The notes under the pieces were generated by a model. That model was given only the letters and a program-made list of their open reading frames with translations. It was not told where the DNA came from and did not search any database. From positions 1 through 64,000 of the forward strand of contig NZ_FOFF01000009.1 in the NCBI RefSeq assembly GCF_900110755.1: DNA of 64,000 nt, given 5' to 3'. Shown piece after piece: positions 26,817-34,773 of the stretch (position 1 is the stretch's first letter; every line of letters starts with the position of its first letter). The position numbers and the translations under genes are program-made. This DNA is from Streptomyces sp. yr375. GTDB lineage: Bacteria > Actinomycetota > Actinomycetes > Streptomycetales > Streptomycetaceae.

Positions 26817-27357
26817 CCGGAAACGACTCGGTGTAGTGCCGGTACGCCGATACCGAGTCAGTCGGACGAGGGGCCGCCGGGTGCGTGTGCGGGCGGCCTC
26901 CGGTCGGTACGCGCAGCTGCGCCCATACCGTCTTGCCGGGGGCGGCCGGGCGAGGGATGACGCCCCAGTCGTCCGCGAGGGCGGCAACGAGGAGCAGGCC
27001 GCGACCGGACTCGGACGCGGAGTCGGGGGTCGGGGGAGTGGACGGGGGCTGTTTCTCGGCTCGGGTGTCGGTCACCTCGATGCGGAACGTGGCTTCGGTC
27101 AGGGTGAGTTGGAGATGGAAGTCCCGGCCGGGGACGTGGCCGTGCCGTACGGCGTTGGCGGTGAGTTCCGCTGTGATGAGGGTGAGCGTCTCGTTGACCG
27201 GGGTCGTGTAGGGGTGACCCCAGTCGTTCAGGCGGTGCGAGACGAGTCGGCGGGCAAGGCGGGCGCCGCGTGGCGTCGACGTGAAGCGCATGGTGAACTC
27301 GCGTTCGGACGCGGGACGCTGTGGCATATGCCCGTTCGGGGGAGTTGCTGACTTCAT
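26743..27357 (-). CDS. RsbW-like ATP-binding protein (anti-sigma / histidine-kinase-type ATPase)
   Basis: Up to 204 aa, starting at ATG 27357 or, more likely, ATG 27327; neither has a strong ribosome site. It has the HATPase_c fold of Streptomyces regulatory ATPases: ITAELTANAVRHGH (N-box), IEVTDTR and SESGRGLLLVAALADDWGV (G-box). Such proteins sit beside XRE (DUF5753) and DUF397 genes in many Streptomyces loci, and here that partner pair lies divergently beyond an IS element. The last ~25 residues are encoded antisense to the end of pglX, so the C-terminus is probably not native. Confidence 0.78.
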   Translation of the reverse strand: MKSATPPNGHMPQRPASEREFTMRFTSTPRGARLARRLVSHRLNDWGHPYTTPVNETLTLITAELTANAVRHGHVPGRDFHLQLTLTEATFRIEVTDTRAEKQPPSTPPTPDSASESGRGLLLVAALADDWGVIPRPAAPGKTVWAQLRVPTGGRPHTHPAAPRPTDSVSAYRHYTESFPATSSLRRDGLGSRPGAASYGDRRP

Positions 27358-27572
27358 GCGGTCAAGGGTCGTGGACTCTGCGTAGCGTTGGCCAGGAGCG
27401 ATGCGCTGACGGGTGTGGGTTGTACACGTGGGCAGTGCGCTTGTACGTGGTGTCGGGCGTGACCGGTTTTGTCAACGGTCATTGAGATGCCCAGGTAGGT
27501 GGCCGTTGGAGGCCCAGGCTGGTGGCCATCAGAAACCCAGGCGTGTGGCCGGTGGTGTTCCCGGGGTGGGGG

Positions 27573-28346
27573 TCAGTTCAAGGGGACCACTCCCTTCCCG
27601 GCGAGGGCCTCGGCGAGGCGGTGCGAGTCACCGGTGGTGGTCACGAGGTGAGCGTGATGCATGAGGCGATCGGTGCTCGCGCCCGCGAGAGTCTTCGGCA
27701 TGATCGTGTCGAAGCCCGAAGGGTGGATGTTGCTGGTGACCGCGATGGACCGACGCTCATAAGCGGCGTCGATGATCCGGTAGAACGCCTCGGCGGCGTC
27801 CTCGCCGACGGGCAGCAGGCCAATGTCATCAATGACAATCAGATCGGCCCGGCAGATCCGGGCGACGGTCCGTGCGGTGGACCCGTCGACCTTCGACTTG
27901 CCGATCGCGGCGCTCAGCGTCTCCAGGGTGAACCAGGACACCCGCATGTCCTTCTCGATCGCGGCCTGGGCCAGGCCCTCGGTGAAGTGGCTCTTGCCCG
28001 TCCCCGACGGGCCGGCGATCACCAAGTTCTCGGCGCGGCCGATCCATTCCAGGGTGGTCAGGGAGTTCTGGGTGGGCTCAGGGATGGTGGAGTCCTCGGC
28101 CCGCCAGGAGCCCAGGGTCTTGCCGGTGGGGAAGTTCGCCGAGTGGCGCCGCAGGCGCCGGGTGGCCGCGTCGCGGCCGGTGACCTCCTCGGCTATCAGC
28201 AGCCGCAGAACCTCGGCGGGATCCCAGCGTTGAGCGCGGGCGGTGGCCAACACGTCCGGGGCCGCCTTGCGCATATAGGGCAGACGCATGCGGCGCATGA
28301 GCTTGTCGAGTTCCTCGGGGATCGCGGGCGGGTTGGGAAAGCTCAT
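27573..28346 (-). CDS. istB: IstB-like transposition ATPase
   Basis: A 257-aa DnaA/DnaC-like AAA+ ATPase with Walker A GPSGTGKSHF and Walker B LIVIDDIGLLP. The N-terminus (LDKLMRRMRLPYMRKAAPDVL) is the usual IstB helical region. It acts with IstA in target selection and strand transfer. The gene lies 60 bases after istA on the same strand, starts at ATG 28346 and looks full length (family about 250-265 aa). Confidence 0.93.
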   Translation of the reverse strand: MSFPNPPAIPEELDKLMRRMRLPYMRKAAPDVLATARAQRWDPAEVLRLLIAEEVTGRDAATRRLRRHSANFPTGKTLGSWRAEDSTIPEPTQNSLTTLEWIGRAENLVIAGPSGTGKSHFTEGLAQAAIEKDMRVSWFTLETLSAAIGKSKVDGSTARTVARICRADLIVIDDIGLLPVGEDAAEAFYRIIDAAYERRSIAVTSNIHPSGFDTIMPKTLAGASTDRLMHHAHLVTTTGDSHRLAEALAGKGVVPLN

Positions 28347-28406
28347 GGGGGTGCCGTTCTCTTGGGTGACGTGCAGTCAGATTGCTGTGGTGGCCGGTGT
28401 GTTGGC

Positions 28407-29906
28407 TCAGGAGCCCAGGGCCTGCCAGCCGATGGTTCCGTTCTGGACGGAGTGGGCCTCGTCCGCGCGGACGACCTCGCCGGCGGGCTTGCTGTCGGCG
28501 ATGTGTCCCAGGATCGAGAGCAGGTCGTCGTCGGCGAAGCGCCCGGCCGTGGCCGCAAGTCCCAGGGCCTGGTCGACGTGGTCGTTGCCCAGGACGGTGG
28601 CCAGCTCGACCGCGCGGGCCATCTTGGCGCGGATGCGGGTGGCGCCGGCGGGTCCGGCTTCCTTGAGCCAGCGCCCGGCGCCGGGGCCGATGCCCACGAA
28701 CGCGATCTCCGCTTCCGAGCGGGGCTGCAGCCTGGGCTGGTGGATGCTGCGGCCGTCGGGATGGTCGGGGTAGTGCTCGTCGATGATCTGAGGAACACCC
28801 GGGGTGGAGAGCTGGTGGCGCCAAATCTCCGACAGGTCACCGGAGTTGGTGCGGGCGGTGATGGACAGTTCCTCGCCGACAACCCGGCACCACACCCTGG
28901 CGCCGGTATAACCCGGCGGGGTCGAGTAGCGCACCGAGTTGAAGCTGATCGTGCGGTCCGAGCCGACCAGCCTCTCCTCGCCCAGTGCGAGCGCGAGCGG
29001 CTCGAGGGGCAGAACGTGCAGCGTGGTGCGTTCGATGTCCAGACGGTTGGCGGGTATCTGCCCGGTCGCCCGGTGACGGCGCGAGTTCACCGCATCGCAC
29101 CAGGTCAGGCAGGCATCCGCGAGCTCGGCGAAGGTGTCGTAGTCGGACAACAGATTCGCGTTGGTAGGTACCAGATCGGCTTTCGCGATACGAACCGTCG
29201 CTTCCGCGCCACCCTTCGATTCCGGGTCGTAGGGCACGCAACTGACCACCTGGCAGCCGTAATGCCGACCCGCGGCGACCATCTGCGGATGCCGCACCGG
29301 GATCCCGGCGATGTGCTCGACGGTCACCGTCTTCGCGTTGTCGGTCAGCACATACGTCGGCGCCCCGCCGATCCGCCTGAGCGTGGTGTCCAGGCAGGCC
29401 ACCAAAGTGCCCAACGTGCAGTCCCAGACCGGGATCACCACCCGGAACCGCGACCAGGACAGCCACGCGCAGAACAGCCAGGTCCGACGCCCCGCGATGC
29501 GCGGACCCTCGCCCCAGTCGAACTGCAGCCACCGGCCCGGCTCGGGAATCCACGGCCGGTACGTCCGGCGCTTGCCCGCCTTCCACGCCGCTTTTGCCGC
29601 GTTCACCGCCCGTCTCGTCGAGCGTTCGCTGCCCCGGTAGCCCATCTTCACGAGCTTCTCGTGGACCACATCGGCGCGGATCGTCGCCTTCGACTGCTCG
29701 ACCCACTCCTCGACCTTCTCCAGGAACGCGTCGATCATCTTCGGCCGCGGCTCTCGCTCATAGGGATTGCGCCCGCCGTTGCGGGCCTCGACATACCGCT
29801 TGACCGTCTTCGGGTCGTGCCCCGTCAAGGTCGCCGCCGACCAGACCGTCCCCGTCAGGTCGTACGCCTCAAGGATTTCCATAATCTCCGTGTCAGACTT
29901 CGTCAC
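28407..29906 (-). CDS. istA: IstA-like transposase
   Basis: A 499-aa transposase. GTG 29906 is chosen because GGAGAGG precedes it. The N-terminal HTH (AATLTGHDPKTVKRYVEA) is followed by the DDE catalytic core: LQFDWGEGP, VLTDNAKTVTVEH and ESKGGAEATVRIAKADL supply Asp, Asp and Glu. A C-terminal beta-barrel segment follows (FNSVRYSTPPGYTGARVW). All the expected parts are present, so the element could still be active. Confidence 0.93.
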   Translation of the reverse strand: MTKSDTEIMEILEAYDLTGTVWSAATLTGHDPKTVKRYVEARNGGRNPYEREPRPKMIDAFLEKVEEWVEQSKATIRADVVHEKLVKMGYRGSERSTRRAVNAAKAAWKAGKRRTYRPWIPEPGRWLQFDWGEGPRIAGRRTWLFCAWLSWSRFRVVIPVWDCTLGTLVACLDTTLRRIGGAPTYVLTDNAKTVTVEHIAGIPVRHPQMVAAGRHYGCQVVSCVPYDPESKGGAEATVRIAKADLVPTNANLLSDYDTFAELADACLTWCDAVNSRRHRATGQIPANRLDIERTTLHVLPLEPLALALGEERLVGSDRTISFNSVRYSTPPGYTGARVWCRVVGEELSITARTNSGDLSEIWRHQLSTPGVPQIIDEHYPDHPDGRSIHQPRLQPRSEAEIAFVGIGPGAGRWLKEAGPAGATRIRAKMARAVELATVLGNDHVDQALGLAATAGRFADDDLLSILGHIADSKPAGEVVRADEAHSVQNGTIGWQALGS

Positions 29907-30155
29907 AGGACCTCTCCGGCCGGTAGCTGATGCGTGCAAACACCAGCAAACGGGCGGAGGGGTCTCCTCCAGTTATGGAAGTGATCAGGAACACCACTGG
30001 TCAGACGGCCATCCACCTGGAAATCCGGTGGCCATCAGCCTGGACTCGGCTGGCCGCACATCTGGACTTTGCCACGGCCGCCGTCAGGTTTCCGGGCTGT
30101 GCGTTGGGTGGACGGCGTCCGGTGACTGTGTCGGTCGTACGGGAGGAGTTGCGGC

Positions 30156-30986
30156 GTGGACGACGAGGTTCAGCAGCCGGAGTACGAGGTCGGGACGGGC
30201 ATTCTGTGCGTGTTCGGGCGACAGTTGAAGCTGTTCCGGGAGCGCGCAGGGATGGACCGGGCGCAGCTCGGGTCGCTGACCGGCTACTCGGCTTCGACGA
30301 TCGCGTCGTTCGAGCAGGGGAGACGTGTTCCTCCGCCAAAGTTCATCGACCGCGCCGATGAAGTGCTGGACGCGGGTGGGGTGTTGAGCGCGAGCAAGGA
30401 GGAGGTGGCTCGGGCTCAGTATCCGGCGTTCTTTCGGGATGCGGCACGGTTGGAGGCCGAGGCGGTGGTACTACACGTATACGCCACCCAAGCGGTGCCA
30501 GGACTCTTGCAGACCGAGGAGTATGCGCGGGCGGTGTTCGCCATGTGGCGCCCGCAGTTGGAAGAAGAGGTCATCGAGCAGCGGTTGGCCGCCCGCCTGG
30601 CACGACAGGGGATCTTCGGCCGGCGGCCCGCTCCGCATCTGAGCTTCGTGATCGAGGAGGCCGTACTTCTGCGTCCGCTCGGGGGTGCGGCGGTATGGCG
30701 GGGGCAGTTGGAGCAGCTTCTGCTCATCGAGGAGAAGCGGAACGTGGAGATCCAGGTCATGCCGCTCTCCCGTCAGGAACATGCGGGATTGGCTGGTCCG
30801 TTCACCTTGATGGAGATGAAGGATGGGCGCAGGATCGCCTACGCGGAGGCACAAGGCGACAGCCGTGTGCACACTGAGCGCCAGAGGGTCCGGGAGCTTG
30901 AACGTACGTACGGAACTCTGCGCGCGCAGGCACACACTCCGGCAGAATCACGTGCGTTGATCGAGAAGCTGTTGGGAGAGAGATGA
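30156..30986 (+). CDS. XRE regulator with DUF5753 domain
   Basis: A 276-aa protein from GTG 30156 behind GGGAGGAG. Residues ~18-75 are an XRE helix-turn-helix (RERAGMDRAQLGSLTGYSASTIASFEQG). The rest is DUF5753 (VYATQAVPGLLQTEEYARAVF, EAVLLRPLGG, EIQVMPLSRQEHAGLAGPFTLME). It overlaps the DUF397 gene by four bases, the standard pair in Streptomyces (as in BldB/WhiJ-like regulation), where XRE is thought to be controlled by the DUF397 partner and by an RsbW-like ATPase. That ATPase gene lies across the IS21 insertion. Confidence 0.9.
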   Translation: MDDEVQQPEYEVGTGILCVFGRQLKLFRERAGMDRAQLGSLTGYSASTIASFEQGRRVPPPKFIDRADEVLDAGGVLSASKEEVARAQYPAFFRDAARLEAEAVVLHVYATQAVPGLLQTEEYARAVFAMWRPQLEEEVIEQRLAARLARQGIFGRRPAPHLSFVIEEAVLLRPLGGAAVWRGQLEQLLLIEEKRNVEIQVMPLSRQEHAGLAGPFTLMEMKDGRRIAYAEAQGDSRVHTERQRVRELERTYGTLRAQAHTPAESRALIEKLLGER

Positions 30987-31186
30987 GCGGGGAAAAGGCC
31001 AGGCTCGGCCTGGATGAAACGGTCTGGTTCAAGAGCAGTTACAGCGCTGGTAATGGCGGCGAATGCGTCGAGGTCGCTGTCCGCCCCGCCAGGGTCCATG
31101 TCCGAGACTCAAAGGACACAACCCGTACCGCACTGTCCGTACAACCCACGGCCTGGACCGCGTTCGTCGACTTCGCGGCACTGTGA
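30983..31186 (+). CDS. DUF397 (BldB/WhiJ-partner type) protein
   Basis: A 67-aa protein whose ATG overlaps the XRE stop. It has the complete DUF397 pattern: WFKSSYSAGNGGECVEVAV, VHVRDSKD, then a C-terminal AWTAFVDFA. Such small proteins bind or antagonise the paired XRE regulator. A strong hairpin follows, so the pair ends an operon. Confidence 0.9.
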   Translation: MSGEKARLGLDETVWFKSSYSAGNGGECVEVAVRPARVHVRDSKDTTRTALSVQPTAWTAFVDFAAL

Positions 31187-31191
31187 CAAGG

Positions 31192-31231
31192 GCAGGGCCC
31201 TCGGCAGGCGTGTCCTTGCCGAGGGCCCTGC
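31192..31231. terminator. Strong hairpin after the XRE-DUF397 pair
   Basis: GCAGGGCCCTCGGCAGG and CCTTGCCGAGGGCCCTGC pair over about 17 bases around a short loop, five bases past the DUF397 stop. Confidence 0.85.
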
Positions 31232-31355
31232 GTGTGTCCCATTCTCGGCACTCCGAACTTGGACCGGGGCATGTGATCGCCCCAGCCAGCTCTGACGCAG
31301 TGACGCCGGACGTCCAGGCCGCTGTCGCAGGCGCACCGCCGAGGTGCAGGCGCGA

Positions 31356-31902
31356 TCAGGCGAAGAGAAGCGTGGGTTCCGCGAGGATGTCCCGCCCCAC
31401 TTCGCTCTTGTAGATCAGATCGATGCTGCCGAAGCGGGCCTGGTCGTAGTCCAGGCCGAGCCCCGCCACCGCCTCCTGCACGGCCGCCTCGGAAGAGCCT
31501 TCGATCTTCCAGGAAGGTGGGCAGGTCCGGCCAGGTGTCGAAGTCGGCGGTCACACCGTCCAGTTGCCATTCTTCGCGGTAGTTTTGCTGGTAGCGGACC
31601 TGCCGCAGGCCGAGCGCCGCGAGGAGCTCTGCCGTCTTGGCCAGGTCGTCGACCTCGATCTCGATCTCGGTGGTCCCGTGGATGTGCGACGCGTCGGTCA
31701 CCTGCTTCAGGGTGAGCGTCGTCTTGCCGCCCTCGTCGCGCAACCGCAGCCACTGCTCGCCCTGCACGGCGTCGTTCTCGAAGATCAGGCGGGTGAACAT
31801 GGTCTTGGCGAAGACCTGTTCCGCGCCGGCGGTGCGCAGAGCGTCCAGGGTGGCCTCCACGTCGATCTCCAGGAACTTCGCTTCGTATTCGTTCTGAGCC
31901 AC
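31356..31902 (-). pseudogene. CYTH-domain (class IV adenylate cyclase / triphosphatase-like) protein, frameshifted
   Basis: It starts GTG 31902 behind AGGAG: AQNEYEAKFLEID, with the EYEAK signature of the CYTH fold. It continues WLRLRDEGGKTTLTLKQ, TEIEIEVDD and YREEWQLDGVTADFDTWPDLPTFLE. Near 31508 one extra base breaks the frame. In the next frame the normal ending resumes: EGSSEAAVQEAVAGLGLDYDQ, then FGSIDLIYKSEVGRDILAEPT and a stop at 31356. Only one inserted base separates this from an intact ~181-aa enzyme, so sequencing error is a serious alternative. The family acts on triphosphate substrates; no specific role here. Confidence 0.78.
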
Positions 31903-32008
31903 GGTTCTCCTTCTCAAGCGACGGTCTGAGCTGTCAGGTCGTGGAATTCCTGTTCCCGCTCTGTCATGGGCGGCGGTCCCCTGAAGAGTGGTCTGTCGTC
32001 CCGACCGG

Positions 32009-32870
32009 TCAGTGCAACGCCCGCCGTGCCGCACTGATGAGGCTCTGCGCGTCAGCTCCGTACACAGCGGACTCGCGGAGCGTTCTCCAGGTCCGCGCGT
32101 AGGTGTCGACGCTCGCTTCGTCGTCGATCCACAACTCCGCGTGCCAGTTCTCGACGATCACTTGGCGGTCGTCGTAGATCCAGAAGGCGGTGGCCGGAGG
32201 GATTTTGAGGGTGGCGGAGAGCGGGATGATCCCCAGCTCGACCGTGGAGAGGCCGATGACTCCGGTGAGGCGGTCGAGTTGGGCGGCGAGCACCGGCGTA
32301 GGGCAGATCCTGGCGTGCAGGGCGGCTTCCCACATGAGAATGTGGTACCGCTTCGTCGTGTCGTACAGGGACTCTTGCCGTCTCATACGCGAGGCCACTG
32401 CCTCTTCGATGTCGCGAGGCGACTGATGCAGCTCCGTGAAGCGTGTGAAGATCGACCGGGCGTGGTCCGGTGTCTGAAGAACTCCGACGATCATGGAGCC
32501 CTGCCAGACGCGAAAAGTGCGTGTCCTTGCGTGTTCGGCGTTGCGTGCGTCCTGTACGGGCTTGTGTCCCGCGGCGAGTTGCCGACGCCATGACCGAATG
32601 TGTGCCTCGAAGCCTCGAAGCCTCGAAGCCTCGGAGCCTGGCAAGCAACTCGTCGCGCGTCTCTGGCCGACTGGTGTTTTCCGCCCACTTTCGAAGGTCA
32701 TCCGGTGTGGGCGTCGTCCGGCCGTTTTCCAACTTGCTGACCTTCGACTTGTGCCATCCGCACCTGTCGGCGAGTTCGGTACCGGTGAGACGACCGCCAG
32801 CGGCCGACAGCCGAAGCTCCCGGAGTCGTATGCCGAGGGCTTCGCGCGCCTTCTGGTAGTCCGTGCTCAC
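32009..32870 (-). pseudogene. XRE/DUF5753 regulator switched out of frame by an 8-bp tandem repeat
   Basis: GTG 32870 opens an XRE helix-turn-helix (LRELRLSAAGGRLTGTELADRCGWHKSKVSKLENG). At about residue 80 the frame enters tandem copies of an 8-bp unit and leaves the DUF5753 frame, which resumes as HIRSWRRQLAAGHKPVQ and continues FRVWQGSMIVGVLQTPDHAR to a stop at 32009. Reducing the array from three full spacer copies to one, or adding one, would restore the frame and give a protein of about 280 aa. Downstream of the DUF6879 gene on the same strand, it forms the usual DUF6879-XRE pair. The present state is OFF. Confidence 0.78.
32605..32636. repeat. 8-bp tandem repeat (four units) inside an XRE gene
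   Basis: CCTCGAAG occurs three times in a row, followed by CCTCGGAG. Eight is not a multiple of three, so gain or loss of a unit shifts the frame of the XRE gene. This is the structure of simple-sequence phase-variation loci. Confidence 0.85.
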
Positions 32871-32889
32871 CGGTACACACCCGTTTCTG

Positions 32890-33285
32890 TTACTCCTTCA
32901 CGGCCAGGCCGGCCGCGAACTCCTCGTAAGGGACGGCGTGATGCGTGGCCGCGTCGCGCGCCATGGAGTACCGCACCACCTCGGCGGGCTCCGTGATCAG
33001 TTCGACGCCCACCAGGTTGTCGGCGTCGAACTTGAGCAACGCGACCATGCGTGAATCGAAGAGCCAGAAGTCCTCGGAGGGCAGGTTGAGCCGGTCGGCT
33101 TCCGCGCGCCAGAGGCTCGTGATCCTCTCGCCCACGGTGCTGTTACGACGTGCGTTGTCGAGCAGGTACAACTGACCTGCCGTCGGCGGGTTGTCGACGA
33201 TACGGACACGCTCGATGCGCTTGCCGAGCGCAGTCTGTTCGCGACGGTTGGCACACCACTCCGAATGCGTTTCGTCCCAGTCGAC
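32890..33285 (-). pseudogene. DUF6879 protein lacking its N-terminus
   Basis: The minus-strand frame encodes the C-terminal part of a DUF6879 protein: DETHSEWCANRREQTALGKRIERVRIV, then LNLPSEDFWLFDSRMVALLKFDADNL and a normal C-terminal end before TAA at 32890. Family members have about 50 more residues in front. Here that part is replaced by sequence antisense to the gene at 33265, with no start codon in a sensible place. DUF6879 proteins accompany XRE/DUF5753 regulators, as here. I read it as a truncated remnant produced by a rearrangement; a short functional version cannot be excluded. Confidence 0.6.
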
Positions 33286-33768
33286 CGACCCACGAGCACC
33301 CGTACGCGGGACCCGAAGGAACTCCTCAACGCCGTCCAGCCCCGCGTCAAGCACCTGACGATCAACGTGCTGGACAGCGGCATGACCCTCTGGGACCGCG
33401 AGGTGGCCCTGCTGCTGCGCGACCACACGATGGTCCGCGACATGGCCGAACGCGTCCTCGGCAACGCCGTCATGTACACCATCGGCTGCATGGAACACCC
33501 CGAGGTCCACCTGGGCGTCGGGAAGCTCGTCGACATCGGCGTTCACCAGCTCATCCTCGACACCCCGGTGTGGTGGGCCCTGTGCGACGTGTACAACGAG
33601 GGCCTCTACAAGCACCATGCCCCGTTCATCGAGCGCCGTCGCGACGGTCTGTGCCTGCGTACGGCGGACTTCCTGACGTCCATCGGCTTCGACGTCGACG
33701 AGGAGTTGTGGGTGATCGACGGCACGGACTGCTCGCCGTGCGACAACAAGGTCCCCGACAGCCACTGA
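33265..33768 (+). CDS. Hypothetical protein, start uncertain
   Basis: Up to 167 aa. From about residue 27 (VKHLTINVLDSGMTLWDREVAL) to the end the composition is that of a real gene: it includes a compact CMEHPEVHLGVGKLVDIGVHQLIL segment and a Cys-containing tail (GTDCSPCDNKVPDSH). The first ~25 residues overlap the DUF6879 remnant antisense and may not belong; no ribosome site precedes the ATG. It is followed by a hairpin and a methyltransferase gene on the same strand. I do not recognise the family. Confidence 0.55.
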   Translation: MRFVPVDRPTSTRTRDPKELLNAVQPRVKHLTINVLDSGMTLWDREVALLLRDHTMVRDMAERVLGNAVMYTIGCMEHPEVHLGVGKLVDIGVHQLILDTPVWWALCDVYNEGLYKHHAPFIERRRDGLCLRTADFLTSIGFDVDEELWVIDGTDCSPCDNKVPDSH

Positions 33769-33778
33769 ACGCCCTACC

Positions 33779-33817
33779 CTGGCCCCTGCCCTCCGTCCCC
33801 CGGAGGAGAGGGGCCAG
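33779..33817 (+). terminator. Large hairpin before the methyltransferase gene
   Basis: CTGGCCCCT pairs with AGGGGCCAG, and inside it CCTCCG pairs with CGGAGG. It lies between two same-strand genes and could terminate the first or regulate the second, whose TTG start follows 21 bases later. Confidence 0.6.
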
Positions 33818-33837
33818 CCCTGCGAAGAGGAACCGAC

Positions 33838-34494
33838 TTGCCCGCACAACACGACATCGCCGCCGAGACGGAGCTGTGGGACACCTTTGCCGCCTCCGCC
33901 TTCAAGGGCGACGCGGAGCCGAGCTTCTGCTGGACGCAGTACGCCGGTCACGGACCCGGTCCGGAACTGCTCGGCAACCCGCGTTCGGTCCTGGAGATCG
34001 GCTGTGGCACCGGCCGCGCCCTCGCCTGCTTCGCTCAGCGCGGCATCGCCGCCCGGGGCGTCGACCTCTCTCCCGTCATGGTCAAGAAGACCACGGAGAA
34101 GTGGGCCACTACCGGCGCGGAGTTCGTGTGCTCCGAGGTGCTGGAGTACCTGAGCGAGCACGCGGAGGTGTACGACGCCGTCTACTCGATCTTCGGTGCC
34201 GCTTGGTTCACCGACCCGGGTCGTCTCTTCCCCCTGGTCCGCCAGAGGCTCAGGCGCGGCGGTGTCTTCGCGTTCTCGCAGCCGCCGGCCATCCCCGGCG
34301 CGTACGGCCCGCAGGGCATGTACAAGGGAGGCTTCGCCGGAAAGGCGATGTTCAGCTACCGCTACAGCTACCGTCCGGCCGTCTGGGAGCGCCTGCTCAC
34401 CAGGGCCGGGTTCGCCACGGCCGACGCGCAGGTCCTCGACGCGCCTCACCCCGGGCACATCGGGACGCTCCTCGTTCGCGCGGTCGCTCCGTGA
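33838..34494 (+). CDS. Class I SAM-dependent methyltransferase
   Basis: A 218-aa protein from TTG 33838 with AGAGGAA upstream. The SAM-binding motif I is VLEIGCGTGRALACFAQRG (~57-75), with acidic motif II GVDLSPVMV and later DAVYSIFGAAWFTD and LRRGGVFAFSQPP. The C-terminal YRYSYRPAVWERLLTRAGF fits small-molecule methyltransferases of the UbiE/YcgJ group. The substrate is unknown. It may be co-transcribed with the preceding hypothetical gene. Confidence 0.85.
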   Translation: MPAQHDIAAETELWDTFAASAFKGDAEPSFCWTQYAGHGPGPELLGNPRSVLEIGCGTGRALACFAQRGIAARGVDLSPVMVKKTTEKWATTGAEFVCSEVLEYLSEHAEVYDAVYSIFGAAWFTDPGRLFPLVRQRLRRGGVFAFSQPPAIPGAYGPQGMYKGGFAGKAMFSYRYSYRPAVWERLLTRAGFATADAQVLDAPHPGHIGTLLVRAVAP

Positions 34495-34773
34495 CGGACC
34501 CCGGTCAGGAGCGTCTCCGTGCTTCGATCTGCGACAGCTGGTCACCTTCAGCAGCCCTGAGTGCCTTCCTCATCGGGTGACGCGCCGACGCTGGCTCCCA
34601 CGACGATCAACGTCCGCCCAGAGGCGGTCGGTTCGCGAGGGCGTTTGCCCTCCCGGGTGACGGTCGTCAGTGTGATGGACCCAGCCCGCACATTACGGTC
34701 ACTCAATAACGAGGCCCCAACAGAGCCAACATAGTAGGGCCCTTGGGACGCGGAGTTACTGTAAGTTCCTGCC

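Larger units (their letters stand above)
27470..30086 (-). mobile_element. IS21-family insertion sequence with 5-bp target duplication
   Basis: A 2617-bp element carrying istA and istB. The ends run TGTCAACGG at 27470 and, inverted, TGACGGCGG at 30086. Three short repeats of the form CCAGGn(4-5)TGGCC occur at each end in opposite orientation, the multiple-terminal-repeat hallmark of IS21. GGTTT is duplicated immediately outside (27465-27469 and 30087-30091). Clean duplication and intact genes indicate a fairly recent insertion, into the intergenic region between the RsbW-like and XRE genes. Confidence 0.9.

Noticed and set aside
32605..32636. Possible CRISPR or iteron array
   Set aside because: Units of 8 bp without spacers inside a coding region; best explained as slippage repeats.
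32890..34545. A 551-codon minus-strand frame ending in a DUF6879 domain
   Set aside because: Only the C-terminal ~130 codons are DUF6879-like; the rest is opposite the methyltransferase gene.
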